Origin: Lucinisca nassula
Lineage: Eukaryota > Mollusca > Bivalvia > Lucinida > Lucinidae
Direction: 5' to 3'
Length of the DNA stretch: 64,000 bases
NCBI GenBank assembly: GCA_963580285.1
Contig: OY757010.1
Location: 64,688,406 to 64,752,405, forward strand
Shown: positions 57,901 through 61,909 of the stretch, piece by piece
Numbering within the stretch: the first letter of the stretch is position 1
Layout of the letters: each line of letters opens with the position of its first letter
Position numbers and translations under genes: made by a program
Notes under the pieces: generated by a model
Database searches by the model: none
Seen by the model: only the letters and a program-made list of their open reading frames with translations
What the model was told of the DNA's origin: nothing

Positions 57901-59191
57901 TGATGTTGCGCCTGAGAATGTAGTAATGCCATGTAATAAATTTGGTAATCCCCTAGTGGATTAAATATGCAAATTAGTTAGATACATCCCGTAATATTAC
58001 ACATACAACATCCTTAATCACGCTTTCATGTACGACATCCTTAACGAGGTTGTATTTACTAATGGCAGAATATTGACAATTTTGTACAAAAACCATGAAT
58101 TAAATGTGTTTTAAATGGCATATGATATATAGAATCTTGCATTCATACTCATGTATTGAATTTATTAAACTCGAGGAAAAGGGGATAAAATGCTCAGCGA
58201 AGCCTCACATTCCATCCCATTTCCTCAATGAGTTTAATAAACTCGTTGAGGAAAAGCGATAAATAGCTTGGCAAAGCCTCGCATTTTATCCCTTTTCCTC
58301 AGCAAGTTTAATAAATTCAGTAATACATGAAACTTATGAAAGATTCTCTATATAGTAGATTTTAACCCTAAAGTGCTGCAGAACATTTTAGAGCAGACAG
58401 CAATTTTATTAAAAAAAATTCACAGTAAAAAAGGCCTGACATTACATGTGGATTGTGTGCTAGGTAAACAATTCACATGTCCAGCCCCCGCCCATAGGGG
58501 CTAGAAGAAATATAATTTATGGGCTGCATGATGCTTCCACGCAGAGCTGAATCAGGCCCGCACACTAGTACTGGTAAACCGCTTAGAGGATCTAAGCCTG
58601 TCCAGGAACCGCGGTGCGAGGCGGACCGTCCATGCTAATAAACCCTATTGGTTCCATTGGGCAATAGGGCTTGAATTGTCATTTCATCTCAATGTCGGGT
58701 AAAAGTCCCACAAAATTGGAAGCAACGTCTCCAAAATGACCTTTACAGTGTTGACGGGGACGTTAAACCTCAAATCAAACAAACAAACAAACAATTCACA
58801 TGTAATGCTAAGCCTTATTTTCTCTGAGTTGTAAGAAAAAAATATCTGGAAATTACACCTAAAAATGTTTTGTTTAGCAGCTTAAGGGTTAATTTGTCTT
58901 TTCAAACATCTTTCAATGAGCATTCTGCTTTCATTCCAATCCCACATATGTCATTTTATGTATAAACTGTATGCATGTCAACTAAATTAACCAGAATAAA
59001 TATGTTTAAACCAAACATCTTTCAGAGCTGGTCTTAAAGGAGGTGATGTTATCAGTGAGATCAATGGAGAAGCGGTAAATTCCTCTAGTGATATATACAA
59101 AGCCATTGAAAAAGGAGAGGAAATTACATTGACTGTGAAAAGACACACAAAGACAGTGAAACTACGGGTTATTCCAATGGAAGTTAACTAA
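24591..59191 (+). CDS. HTRA2: HTRA2/Omi-like mitochondrial serine protease, 7 exons
   Basis: Spliced CDS: join 24591-24973, 38465-38663, 42971-43168, 48406-48438, 50346-50460, 52681-52864, 59026-59191; 1278 nt, 425 residues. All introns are GT-AG; phases are 2,0,0,0,1,2. Visible in order: a basic, acid-poor N-terminus (1-59) fit for mitochondrial import; one hydrophobic segment (about 60-84); the HtrA2-type trimer region [14 protein letters not shown] (109-122); a trypsin-like protease domain with TNAHVV (His156), SDLATI (Asp186) and GNSGGP (Ser264); ISFAIPSDY after the active site; then a PDZ domain with YLGI (327-330) as carboxylate loop and an AGL..GDVI core (372-380). Known family role: ATP-independent quality-control protease of the mitochondrial intermembrane space, active as a trimer. 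The length fits (human protein 458 residues). HTRA1/3/4 are less likely because there is no IGFBP/Kazal module and there is a membrane anchor. No second gene in the window suggests a partner. Confidence 0.95.
25000..25165. mobile_element. Foldback MITE (TTCACCATATTTGCATTATT)
   Basis: Ends TTCACCATATTTGCATTATT and AATGCAAATAAGGTGAA are inverted. Centre: CCCCTGACCTTTCAAGGTCAGGGG, a perfect palindrome. Starts only about 27 bp after the exon 1 donor. Second copy at 52438-52613 in intron 5. Confidence 0.85.
25340..25490. repeat. Imperfect inverted/duplicated segment in intron 1
   Basis: GGTCAGAAATGCGTGTCAAA..CGACTATCC and GGTTAGAAATGCATGTCAAA..TGACTATCG are a direct duplicate about 75 bp apart. 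Similar motifs recur at 26895-27075. Confidence 0.6.
26090..26397 (+). pseudogene. C-terminal fragment of a non-LTR retrotransposon reverse transcriptase
   Basis: An open stretch translating to [59 protein letters not shown] and [16 protein letters not shown]. This is the conserved tail seen at the end of Jockey/CR1-type ORF2 proteins (W-x-x-L-E-x-R-R, then SFFPRTI-WN-LP). No RT catalytic motif lies upstream, so it is a 5'-truncated insertion in intron 1. Confidence 0.85.
26398..26576 (+). mobile_element. 3' UTR and GATA tail of the same LINE
   Basis: Contains CAACTGAGGTAATGGCCAGA, TATGACCGACTCAGG and ends AGAAGATAGATAGATAG, a simple-repeat tail of the kind used by some CR1/L2-like elements. 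The same end appears inverted at 52257-52327. Confidence 0.75.
26890..27080. repeat. Imperfect palindrome with nested hairpin
   Basis: TTGGATAGTTGATTTGGGCC / AAATCAACTATCCAA pair over an AAGGCCTTTGGC centre, followed by a duplicated GCCTTTGGCTTG part. An open frame across it has no protein features. Confidence 0.7.
27220..28870. other. Intron 1 sequence without recognised genes
   Basis: Contains fragments of dispersed repeats: TCTGGGTCTACACTGTTTGC (27907) and a TTTAGTTCACCAGAGCCGAAGG element head (28046). No coding signature. Confidence 0.55.
30125..30431 (+). mobile_element. SINE S1, full copy inside element F
   Basis: 13-bp TSD GCACGCATGACCC at 30112-30124 and 30432-30444. Starts GCGGCCCCCGTCCATAGGGG and ends in AAACAAACAAA. 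The F monomer resumes exactly after the TSD. Confidence 0.93.
33760..34706 (+). repeat. Compound microsatellite, left part
   Basis: Alternating blocks of CCCCA/CCCTA-rich sequence, then ATGC and AC repeats. A block beginning GCCATTTGTCCTGTACATAC and ATACATGCATGCATA recurs at 33720 and 34023 (and in part at 34478), so the region also has a 300-450 bp longer period. Open frames here are low-complexity artefacts. Confidence 0.9.
34707..36635. mobile_element. hAT-like non-autonomous element inside the microsatellite
   Basis: 1929 bp. Left end CAGTGCCCCAGCTAGCTACT and TTTCAGAGGGGCG; right end inverted reads CAGTGCTCCAGTTAGGATTT and CAGGGCAGAGGGGCG. CAGTG ends are typical of hAT elements. The target duplication cannot be resolved because the flanks are ATGC repeats. 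No transposase is seen; the interior has G/C-rich TGCGCATG motifs from 35700 to 36200. Confidence 0.65.
36636..36872 (+). repeat. Compound microsatellite, right part
   Basis: CATGCATGCACACACACACA, CTGATGCTTGCATGCATACA and ACACTTATGGACTC repeat the block at 34270-34385, so this and 33760-34706 were one tract. Confidence 0.85.
38272..38337. repeat. TTAA MITE hairpin core
   Basis: AAACAGTGTAGACCCAGATC, GATGCTGCAGAATGCAGCATC, and GATCAGGGTCCACACTGTTT form a near-perfect hairpin 128 bp before exon 2. Confidence 0.75.
38465..38663 (+). CDS. HTRA2: HTRA2 exon 2: catalytic His and Asp
   Basis: 199 nt, residues 128 (split Arg) to 194. Acceptor ttcacag|ATAC, donor AATGCA|gtaagt. Encodes [19 protein letters not shown] with catalytic His156, then the surface strands of the first barrel, and SDLATIKI with catalytic Asp186. 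The His and Asp motifs match the HtrA family closely, and joining to exon 1 restores RYSKYG without a frame break. Confidence 0.95.
39120..39250. repeat. Foldback palindrome in intron 2
   Basis: GTTCATAGAATTTTGAACAT, TGGGTCACGAGCAAAGT pair with ACTTTGCTCTTGACCCA and ATACTTTGATGAAC across CCCCTTCAGGG. It sits inside the dispersed repeat also seen at 19895. Confidence 0.75.
39516..39796. mobile_element. Foldback MITE, family FB1, best copy
   Basis: TIRs CATAACGAAAACACGCCTAT and ATAGGTGTGTTTTCGTGATG. Central perfect palindrome from TAAATTGTGGGTACTCGTTA through CCGCCTCAATGAGGCGG to TAACGAGTACCCACAATCTA, with AGAGCAGAAATAAGAAAAAT arms outside. Confidence 0.85.
40109..40385. mobile_element. Foldback MITE, family FB2
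   Basis: Ends CATTACGATAACACACCCGT and ACGGACTTGTTCACGTGATG. Central palindrome AGAACCGCCTCATTGAGGCG with GTTCTAACGTGTACCCACAA. Shares the ..AAATGGGGTTTAGGGGGGTC segment with FB1. Confidence 0.8.
40690..41379 (-). mobile_element. Helitron-like element B, short copy
   Basis: On the - strand: 5' end TTATCCCCACG, GTCCGTC tract at 41300-41340, two to three monomers, then hairpin GATGGCgcGCCATC (40703-40716), GACAGTATT, terminal CTAG at 40690-40693. 690 bp. Confidence 0.8.
41858..42112. mobile_element. TTAA-flanked GGGGAATG MITE, right end lost
   Basis: Starts after TTAA 41854-41857 with GGGGAATAGGAACACC. The left palindrome arm is partly duplicated (AAAGGGGTCTACTCTTAAAG twice). The right end breaks off near GTCTCCCCAGAAGG, where another repeat begins (GATCAGGTTCTGCACTG). 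Confidence 0.7.
42603..42804. mobile_element. mariner-like MITE (TACAGTAAAATTCC)
   Basis: Ends TACAGTAAAATTCCTATATT / AATAGGGGAATTTTACTGTA inverted; internal AAGACCACCTTTGGGACTGT pairs with ACAGTCTCAAAGGTGGTCT. Ends 166 bp before exon 3. Confidence 0.8.
42971..43168 (+). CDS. HTRA2: HTRA2 exon 3: second barrel up to the active-site turn
   Basis: 198 nt, residues 195-260, phase 0 at both ends. Acceptor gtttcag|AAAG, donor ATTACA|gtatgt. Reads [19 protein letters not shown] (206-224 approx.), VGIVSS and YIQTDAAIT. The last segment is the HtrA signature just before the nucleophile; the next residues are on exon 4. A TTAA-flanked MITE begins 30 bp after the donor. Confidence 0.95.
43199..44211. 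mobile_element. TTAA (piggyBac-like) MITE, interrupted
   Basis: TTAA 43195-43198 and 44212-44215 flank CCCTTG.. and ..CAAGGG ends. Right side has AATCTGAATGGCAAACAATG and the hairpin GATCAGATGGCTTC / GAAGCCATCTGATC. Removing the insertion at 43237-44049 and one TSD leaves a 191-bp element. The left end lies 30 bp after the exon 3 donor. Confidence 0.85.
43237..44049. mobile_element. GC-rich long-TIR element, 9-bp TSD (Mutator-like?)
   Basis: 813 bp flanked by 9-bp TSD ATTATCAAC (43228-43236, 44050-44058). TIRs of 51 bp differ at one base, beginning GGTCGGGTATAAAAGCCAAG and then very GC-rich (CGCGCCGGGCC..GAGCCGCCGAGCC). The interior is AT-rich and contains a second, inverted pair of TIR-like motifs, GGGTATAAAAGCCAAGGCGG at 43458 and its complement near 43820-43842. 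A 9-bp duplication fits Mutator-type transposases. No ORF that looks like one. Confidence 0.85.
44271..44860 (+). mobile_element. SINE S2, split by a hairpin MITE
   Basis: tRNA-like head 44271-44345 (A box-like TAGCTCAGTTGG, B box-like GGTTTGATACC). The body resumes at about 44759 with CATTCTTTCATGGATATTGA and CATTTCCATCTGCTGATTCA, as in the copy at 49640. The inserted 44346-44758 is a hairpin MITE. Confidence 0.75.
44346..44758. mobile_element. Hairpin MITE (GGGGTGGATAGAAAAATC family), inverted copy
   Basis: AGAATCTTATATGGCTGTGA, GGGGTGGATGGAAAAATCCG, hairpin CACTGTCCGGCATCACGAGG / TGATGCCGGACAGTG, then ..CCCTTCACACCCATATAGGA, ending GTCTGGTGTGCAAGAA. Reverse-complementary in order to 18768-19175. 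Confidence 0.8.
45238..47243 (-). mobile_element. Helitron-like element A, interrupted by B
   Basis: On the - strand: 5' end TTATGCCCCCACCTATTCGG at 47243, GTCC tract 47160-47200, monomers with CCGGGCCATAACTCCTAAAC, 3' hairpin GTGTCCtatGGACAC, TTTTT, CTAG at 45238-45241. Split at 45832-47041 by element B. Confidence 0.85.
45832..47041 (-). mobile_element. Helitron-like element B nested in element A
   Basis: On the - strand: 5' end TTATCCCCACGCTTTTCGAA, GTCC/GTACGTCC tract, four monomers of about 300 bp, hairpin GATGGCgtGCCATC, GGCTGCGCGATT and CTAG at 45832-45835. Removing it rejoins the A monomer as CCAAAAACCAA + AAATGCAAAAG, exactly its consensus, with no duplicated bases. Confidence 0.9.
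48406..48438 (+). CDS. HTRA2: HTRA2 exon 4: 33-nt microexon with the catalytic serine
   Basis: Encodes only [11 protein letters not shown] (261-271), with nucleophile Ser264 in GNSGGP. Acceptor tctttcag|GTTGG, donor AATCTG|gtaact. Phase 0 on both sides, so skipping it would keep the frame but remove the active-site serine and oxyanion-hole residues. Both splice sites are canonical, and joining to exons 3 and 5 gives [25 protein letters not shown], matching the family without gap. Confidence 0.93.
48522..48980. mobile_element. TTAA-flanked GGGGAATG MITE containing a SINE
   Basis: TTAA 48518-48521, GGGGAATGACAAC, palindrome AAAGGAAAGAATTTGCTCC / GGAGCAAATTCTTTCC, right end TATCCATTCCCC then TTAG. 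Starts 83 bp after the microexon 4 donor. Interrupted by SINE S4. Confidence 0.8.
48677..48930 (-). mobile_element. SINE S4, tRNA-derived
   Basis: 13-bp TSD AAAAAATACTTTT at 48664-48676 and 48931-48943. On the - strand the head reads GTCAGCCTCGATAGCGCAGT, GGTTAACACG.., with B box-like GTTTGAATC; then GTCCTTGGGCAAGACATGT, which resembles the conserved GGGCAAG central segment of several animal SINE superfamilies. 254 bp. Confidence 0.88.
49158..49344. mobile_element. FB1 MITE, deletion derivative without palindrome
   Basis: Ends CATTACGAGAACACGCCTAT and ATAGGCGTGTTTTCGTAATG are perfect family TIRs, but the central palindrome is gone and TTCTTATTTCTG joins directly to AAAAATATCACAATTTTTCA. Confidence 0.8.
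49640..49910 (+). mobile_element. SINE S2, 5'-degraded copy
   Basis: GGTTTGATCCCTGC (B box-like), TCTTTTATGGAGATTGTTAT, CATTCTCTCCCTTCTGCTGA, GTGCACTGTACTGCTGAATG, ATAAGCCTGCCCAGGAAAAG and CTGTCAAACTCC. Confidence 0.75.
50346..50460 (+). CDS. HTRA2: HTRA2 exon 5: end of protease domain
   Basis: 115 nt, residues 272-309 plus one base of codon 310. Acceptor tcttcag|GCTGG, donor CAAAAAA|gtaatt. Encodes [27 protein letters not shown] and a charged helix-like stretch leading to the PDZ linker. The ISFAIP motif forms part of the substrate pocket in HtrA proteases. A full SINE with a 14-bp target duplication sits 86 bp downstream in intron 5. Confidence 0.94.
50547..50848 (+). mobile_element. SINE S2, full copy
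   Basis: 14-bp TSD ATTTGACTGAGAGG at 50533-50546 and 50849-50862. Head GCCGGCCTTGGTAGCTCAGA with B box-like GGGTTCGATGCC (50607-50618), body CATTCTCTCCCTTCCGCTGT, tail GACTGGGCTGTTAAACTCAA + AATAAAAACAA. tRNA-derived, 302 bp, in intron 5. Confidence 0.92.
50998..51806 (+). mobile_element. Helitron-like element C, A-type ends with F-type array
   Basis: 5' end TTATGCCGCCGCCATTCGAA, GAATGG, GCCCCTGTCCGTTCGTCCG. Array of about 163-bp monomers with CAATAACTTTCTTATTTCTG, TGTTAACCATCATGAG and CAAGGTCAAGGTCATACTT. 3' end GGCGGGGGCATCC, hairpin GTGTCCtatGGACGC, ATTT, terminal CTAG at 51803-51806. Confidence 0.8.
51845..51913. repeat. Hairpin in intron 5
   Basis: ACAGGATTTGACATCTCAT..AAATTGTCTCC pairs with GGAGACAATTTGCATGAGAT..GACCTGT. 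Probably the core of an FB-type MITE, as GAAAAATAAGAAAAATATCA follows. Confidence 0.75.
52257..52327 (-). mobile_element. Short LINE 3' end, inverted
   Basis: TCTATCTATCTTCTTATCTA, CTGAGTCGGTCATATCTGGC and CATTACCTCAGTTGAG are the reverse complement of the LINE tail at 26510-26576. A severely 5'-truncated insertion. Confidence 0.75.
52438..52613. mobile_element. Foldback MITE (TTCACCATATTTGCATTATT), second copy
   Basis: Ends TTCACCATATTTGCATTATT and AATGCAAATAAGGTGAA. Centre GGTAACCAGACCCCCCTGAC and GTCAGGGGATCTGGTTACC. Lies 68 bp before exon 6. Confidence 0.85.
52681..52864 (+). CDS. HTRA2: HTRA2 exon 6: linker and first half of PDZ domain
   Basis: 184 nt, residues 310-370 plus two bases of codon 371. 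Acceptor ttatttcag|CTCAG, donor TTCAG|gtaaat. After a Ser/Gln-rich linker it reads [14 protein letters not shown] (327-340), the PDZ carboxylate-binding loop and following strand, then [14 protein letters not shown] (357-370), the strand before the A-G-L helix. The order matches HtrA2 PDZ domains, which carry the insertion between loop and core strand. Confidence 0.94.
53134..53438 (+). mobile_element. SINE S1, diverged copy
   Basis: GGCTGCATGGTGCTTCCTCA, CTAAGCCTGCCCAGGAAAAG, ATTTCATCTCAATGTCAGGT and a CAAGCAAACAAAC tail. TSD AGCTCAG or longer (53127-53133 and 53439-53445). More diverged than the copies at 58481 and 30125, so older. Confidence 0.8.
53562..53723 (+). mobile_element. SINE S3, short tRNA-derived element
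   Basis: 162 bp with 13-bp TSD ACCGTTAAAAGGT at 53549-53561 and 53724-53736. Head GCCTCCGTGGTGTAGTGGTT with A box TGGTGTAGTGG and B box-like GGATCGATCC. Short body, and a GTTGGATGTAAAACTCAAAA tail with CACTCACTCACC. Confidence 0.9.
53764..53992. mobile_element. GGGGCCAGTTG MITE, diverged
   Basis: TTGTTGAAAGCATTATCAGC, AAAAAATGTTAGCAGCTTTT, GCTGCTCACATTTTGTCAGC, ACTAATGACATTGTTAGTTT and CAAAAACTGGTC follow the family layout at 7079. Confidence 0.65.
54000..54950. other. Intron 6 sequence, nothing recognised
   Basis: AT-rich, no coding potential, no repeat family recognised. Confidence 0.5.
54955..55035 (+). mobile_element. SINE S2 head fragment
   Basis: TTTTAGTAGCTCACTCAGAA, GGTGTCTGACGCATGATCAG, GGGTTCAAAACTACTGGGTC and AGCAACATTCTTTAATCACC match the S2 head. 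An S1 5' fragment (GGCTAAAAGAAATAGATTTG) follows at once. Confidence 0.65.
56030..56098 (+). mobile_element. SINE S1 5' fragment
   Basis: GCCCATCGGGACTTGAAGAA, ATATATGGGCTGCACGATGC and TTCAACGCAGAGCTAAATCC; the rest of S1 is absent. Confidence 0.75.
56544..56812 (+). mobile_element. SINE S1, 5'-truncated
   Basis: GGGCTGCATGATGCTTCCAC, CTAAGCCGGCCCAGGCAAAG, CATCTCAGTGTCGGGTAAGA, GACGGGGATGTTAAACTTTC. Followed at 56800-57000 by the body and tail of an S2 (CATTCTCTCCCTTCCACTGA to CCAAACAAACAAAC). Confidence 0.8.
57001..58149. other. Intron 6 sequence, no gene
   Basis: 57420-57560 shows a repeated GTAGCTTGATCTGCC.. / ..AATTATATCACGTC motif (two imperfect copies about 70 bp apart), also similar to 50235-50280. 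Nothing coding. Confidence 0.5.
58150..58335. repeat. Double foldback repeat
   Basis: Arms ATGTATTGAATTTATTAAAC..GAGGAAAAGGGATAAAATG and their complement occur with an extra inner copy (GAGTTTAATAAACTCGTTGA), giving three interleaved palindromes. Confidence 0.8.
58481..58788 (+). mobile_element. SINE S1, intact reference copy
   Basis: 308 bp with 15-bp TSD AAACAATTCACATGT at 58466-58480 and 58789-58803. Starts CCAGCCCCCGCCCATAGGGG; GGATCTAAGCCTGTCCAGGA in the middle; GACGGGGACGTTAAACCTCA and AAACAAACA tail. I see no clear tRNA A/B boxes, so the promoter type is uncertain. Confidence 0.93.
59026..59191 (+). CDS. HTRA2: HTRA2 exon 7: second half of PDZ domain and stop
   Basis: 166 nt, residues 371-425 and TAA. 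Acceptor atctttcag|AGCTGG. Encodes [18 protein letters not shown] (371-388), [12 protein letters not shown] and a final strand ending IPMEVN. No AATAAA or ATTAAA is visible in the next 260 bp, so the poly(A) site is unknown. Its last 93 bases are repeated twice downstream (59784-59876 and 60764-60856). Confidence 0.95.
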
Positions 59192-59244
59192 TCTTCTTTA
59201 TGGCATCTTGGAAACAGATATAATTGAACAAGATAATAAGTTAA

Positions 59245-59595
59245 TACAGTAGAACTTTGATGGCTCGAACACCGATGACTCGTTTACCATAGATGTGTCG
59301 AACCCATTCTTGAGCCCCTAGCGAAATCCTCTACAAAAGAAATAGTGGGGCATAATTAAGGAGATTTTAGTCTTTTATCTTACAAATGTATGCTGTGTGT
59401 ACTCATTAGAATCGCCTCGATGAGGCGATTCTAATGAGCACACACAGCATATATTTTCATTATAAAACACCGAAAAGATGTCTAAAAGTATCACGTTATG
59501 CCTCCTGGCAGTAATCCTCAGTGGCTTGAACTACCCCTGTCTCGAACAGATTTTCGAGGTCCTAAAGGTGTTCGAGCCATTGAAGTTCGACTGTA
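59245..59595. mobile_element. mariner-like MITE in tandem unit 1
   Basis: TACAGTAGAACTTTGATGGC and AAGTTCGACTGTA ends; palindrome GTATGCTGTGTGTACTCATT / AATGAGCACACACAGCATA at 59387-59451. Confidence 0.85.
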
Positions 59596-59783
59596 ACCAC
59601 ATCATGAGAAAACCTGTTTTTGCCATTTGCTAACATCGAAGGTGCTGATCAGATTGCACATTTGTGTAGTCTGATCAGTACCTTAGTGTTCCATGCTTGG
59701 ATAGTTAGTACAATACCTCCAGTTTCTGAATCTAGGCCTCTATGGATAGAATAATAATCTAAGCCTCCAGTTTTTATATCTAA

Positions 59784-59876
59784 AAAGCCATTGAAAAAGG
59801 AGAGGAAATTACATTGACTGTGAAAAGACACACGAAGACAGTGAAACTACAGGTTATTCCAATGGAAGTTAACTAA
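59784..59876 (+). pseudogene. Duplicated 3' coding tail of HTRA2, copy 2
   Basis: Repeats the last 93 coding bases of exon 7 (codons 396 to stop), with two substitutions: one silent (Thr codon) and one Arg to Gln (CGG to CAG). It lacks codons 371-395 and a usable acceptor: joining exon 6 at the nearby AGs leads straight into stops. It is therefore a non-functional fragment carried within a tandem repeat unit. Confidence 0.9.
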
Positions 59877-59920
59877 TCTTCTTTATGGCATCTTGGAAAC
59901 AGATAAAATTGAACAAGATA

Positions 59921-60214
59921 TAGAGGATCTTACACGAGTGGTCATTTCATGTGAAATTTATGAAACGAGCCTTTGGCGAGTTTCATAAATTTCATATGAA
60001 ATGACCACGAGTGTAAGATTCTGTTTATCATATGACCACTTTAAATTGGATCTCATCGCCTTTAAATTTGACAAATGTTCCACCAAAAATGCATTGTTGA
60101 CATGGACGTCGTCATGACGTTACGTAGTCCCGCCAAAATGTTATTACACGTGTGGTCACACGATTTTTATTACACGATGTTATCCACTGCTTATCAACGA
60201 CGTCATGTGATAAA
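59921..60214. mobile_element. 294-bp palindrome-bearing insertion in tandem unit 2
   Basis: Absent from the matching site of units 1 and 3, so its ends can be placed within a few bases. Its left part is a long near-perfect palindrome (about 59933-60023) centred on ACGAGCCTTTGGCGAG; the right part has CACGTGTGGTCACACG and ACGACGTCATGTGATA. No coding capacity. The target duplication is unclear. Confidence 0.75.
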
Positions 60215-60223
60215 ATAAGTTAA

Positions 60224-60575
60224 TACAGTAGAACTTGGATGGCTCGAACACTGATGGCTCGTTTACCATAGATGTGTCGGAACCCATTCTTGATCCCCTA
60301 GTGAAATCCTCCGCATAAGAAATAGTAAGGCATAATTAAGGAGATTTTAGTCTTTTATCTTGCAAATGTATGCTGTGTGTACTCATTAGAATCGCCTCGA
60401 TGAGGCGATTCTAATGAGCACACACAGCATACATTTTCATTATAAAACACCGAAAAGATGTCTAAAAGTATCACGTTATGCCTCCTGGCAGTAATCCTCA
60501 GTGGCTTGAACTACCCCTGTCTCGAACAGATTTTCGAGGTCCCAAAGGTGTTTGAGCCATCGAAGTTCGACTGTA
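60224..60575. mobile_element. mariner-like MITE in tandem unit 2
   Basis: Same element as in unit 1, copied with the unit; a few substitutions (ACTTGGATGGC). Confidence 0.85.
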
Positions 60576-60763
60576 ACCACATCATGAGAAAACCTGTTTT
60601 TGCCATTTGCTAACATCGAAGGTGCTGATCAGACTGAAAATTTGTGCAGTCTGATCATCACCTTAGTGTTCCATGCTTGGATAGTTAGTACAATACCTCC
60701 AGTTTCTGAATCTATGCCTCTATGGATAGAATAATAATCTAAGCCTCCAGTTTTTATATCTAA

Positions 60764-60856
60764 AAAGCCATTGAAAAAGGAGAGGAAATTACATTGACTG
60801 TGAAAAGACACACAAAGACAGTGAAACTACGGGTTATTCCAATGGAAGTTAACTAA
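60764..60856 (+). pseudogene. Duplicated 3' coding tail of HTRA2, copy 3
   Basis: Identical to the last 93 coding bases of exon 7, including the stop. Like copy 2 it begins in the middle of the exon after a TTTTTATATCTAA junction and has no working acceptor. The identity suggests a recent duplication. Confidence 0.9.
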
Positions 60857-60909
60857 TCTTCTTTATGGCATCTTGGAAACAGATACAATTGAACAAGATA
60901 ATAAGTTAA

Positions 60910-61268
60910 TACAGTAGAACTCTGATGGCTCGAACACTGATGGCTCGTTTACCATAGATGTGTCCAACCCATTCTTGAGCCCCTAGCGAAATCATCCACA
61001 TAAGAAATAGTGGGGCATAATTAAGGAGATTTTAGTATTTTATCTTGCAAATGTATGCTGTGTGTACTCATTAGAATCGCCTCGATGAGGCGATTCTAAT
61101 GAGCACACACAGCATACATTTTCATTATAAAACACCGACAAGATGTCTAAAAGTCTAAAAGTATCACGTTATGCCTCCTGGCAGTAATCCTCAGTGGCTC
61201 GAACTACCCCTGTCTCGAACAGATTTTCGAGGTCCTAAAGGTGTTTGAGCCATTGAAGTTCGACTGTA
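60910..61268. mobile_element. mariner-like MITE in tandem unit 3
   Basis: Same element with an 8-9 bp duplication TCTAAAAG near 61146. Confidence 0.85.
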
Positions 61269-61538
61269 ACCACATCATGAGAAAACCTGTTTTTGCCGTT
61301 TGCTAACATCGAAGGTGCTGATCAGACTGCAAATTTGTGCAGTCTGATCATCACCTTAGTGTTCTGTGCTTGGATAGTTAGTACAATACCTCCAGTTTCT
61401 GAATCTATGCCTCGATGGATAGAACAATAATCTAAGCCTCCACTTTTTATATCTAAAATTTCAAGACACTTACTAGTCTGTATATTTTGTGCCTTACTTA
61501 GGCGATGTTGTTCAAAAAATAACAACATCGTTAGTTAA

Positions 61539-61909
61539 CAGGGACCAGTTGTTCAAAGCATTGTTAGCTTAACAAGCTCGTTAGTGGTCAAATTGTTAAC
61601 TGTTCTAACTTCCAGCTAGTACAATCCAACCTGTATTAAGCAAGCACCTAGGGAATAACCATAATGTGCTTGCTTAATACGGGTGAATCTCAATGCATTT
61701 GCTTTTATCGGGAACCAAAAGCATGCTTGCATAAGGCAGGTTGCTTGCATAACAGAGGTGGCAACTATTACAGGTTTTACTGTACATTATCTAAAAAGCT
61801 GCAAAAGCTACTCTTATTTTTTTAGCCAAAAATATAAGTATATTAAAATATTAGTATATTTCCATATTAAATGATATAAAAATTAACGATATGGTAACTA
61901 ATGATGTCA
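61539..61909. mobile_element. GGGGCCAGTTG MITE holding a second MITE
   Basis: Left end GGGACCAGTTGTTCAAAGCA. Broken at 61620 by a TACAATCC..TTACTGTA MITE (61620-61784). Resumes AAAGCTGCAAAAGCTACTC to ACTAATGATGTCA, where element D2 begins. Confidence 0.7.
61620..61784. mobile_element. mariner-like MITE (AAGCAAGC type)
   Basis: Ends TACAATCCAACCTGTATTAA and CAGGTTTTACTGTA. Inside TTAAGCAAGCACC / GTGCTTGCTTAA inverted motifs, one unit of the minisatellite seen at 11830-12163. Confidence 0.7.

Larger units (their letters stand above)
59099..61458 (+). repeat. Three-copy tandem duplication from HTRA2 exon 7 onward
   Basis: Units start at 59099, 59784 and 60764. The basic unit is about 685-693 bp; unit 2 is longer because of a 294-bp insertion (59921-60214). 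Each unit holds the exon 7 tail, a mariner-like MITE with an internal palindrome, an AAGGTGCTGATCAGA-type hairpin, and a closing AAGCCTCC..TTTTTATATCTAA segment. Units differ by scattered substitutions only. Confidence 0.93.

Noticed and set aside
59784..60856. Alternative last exons of HTRA2
   Set aside because: The copied tails lack 25 codons of exon 7, and joining exon 6 to the nearest AGs gives immediate stops.
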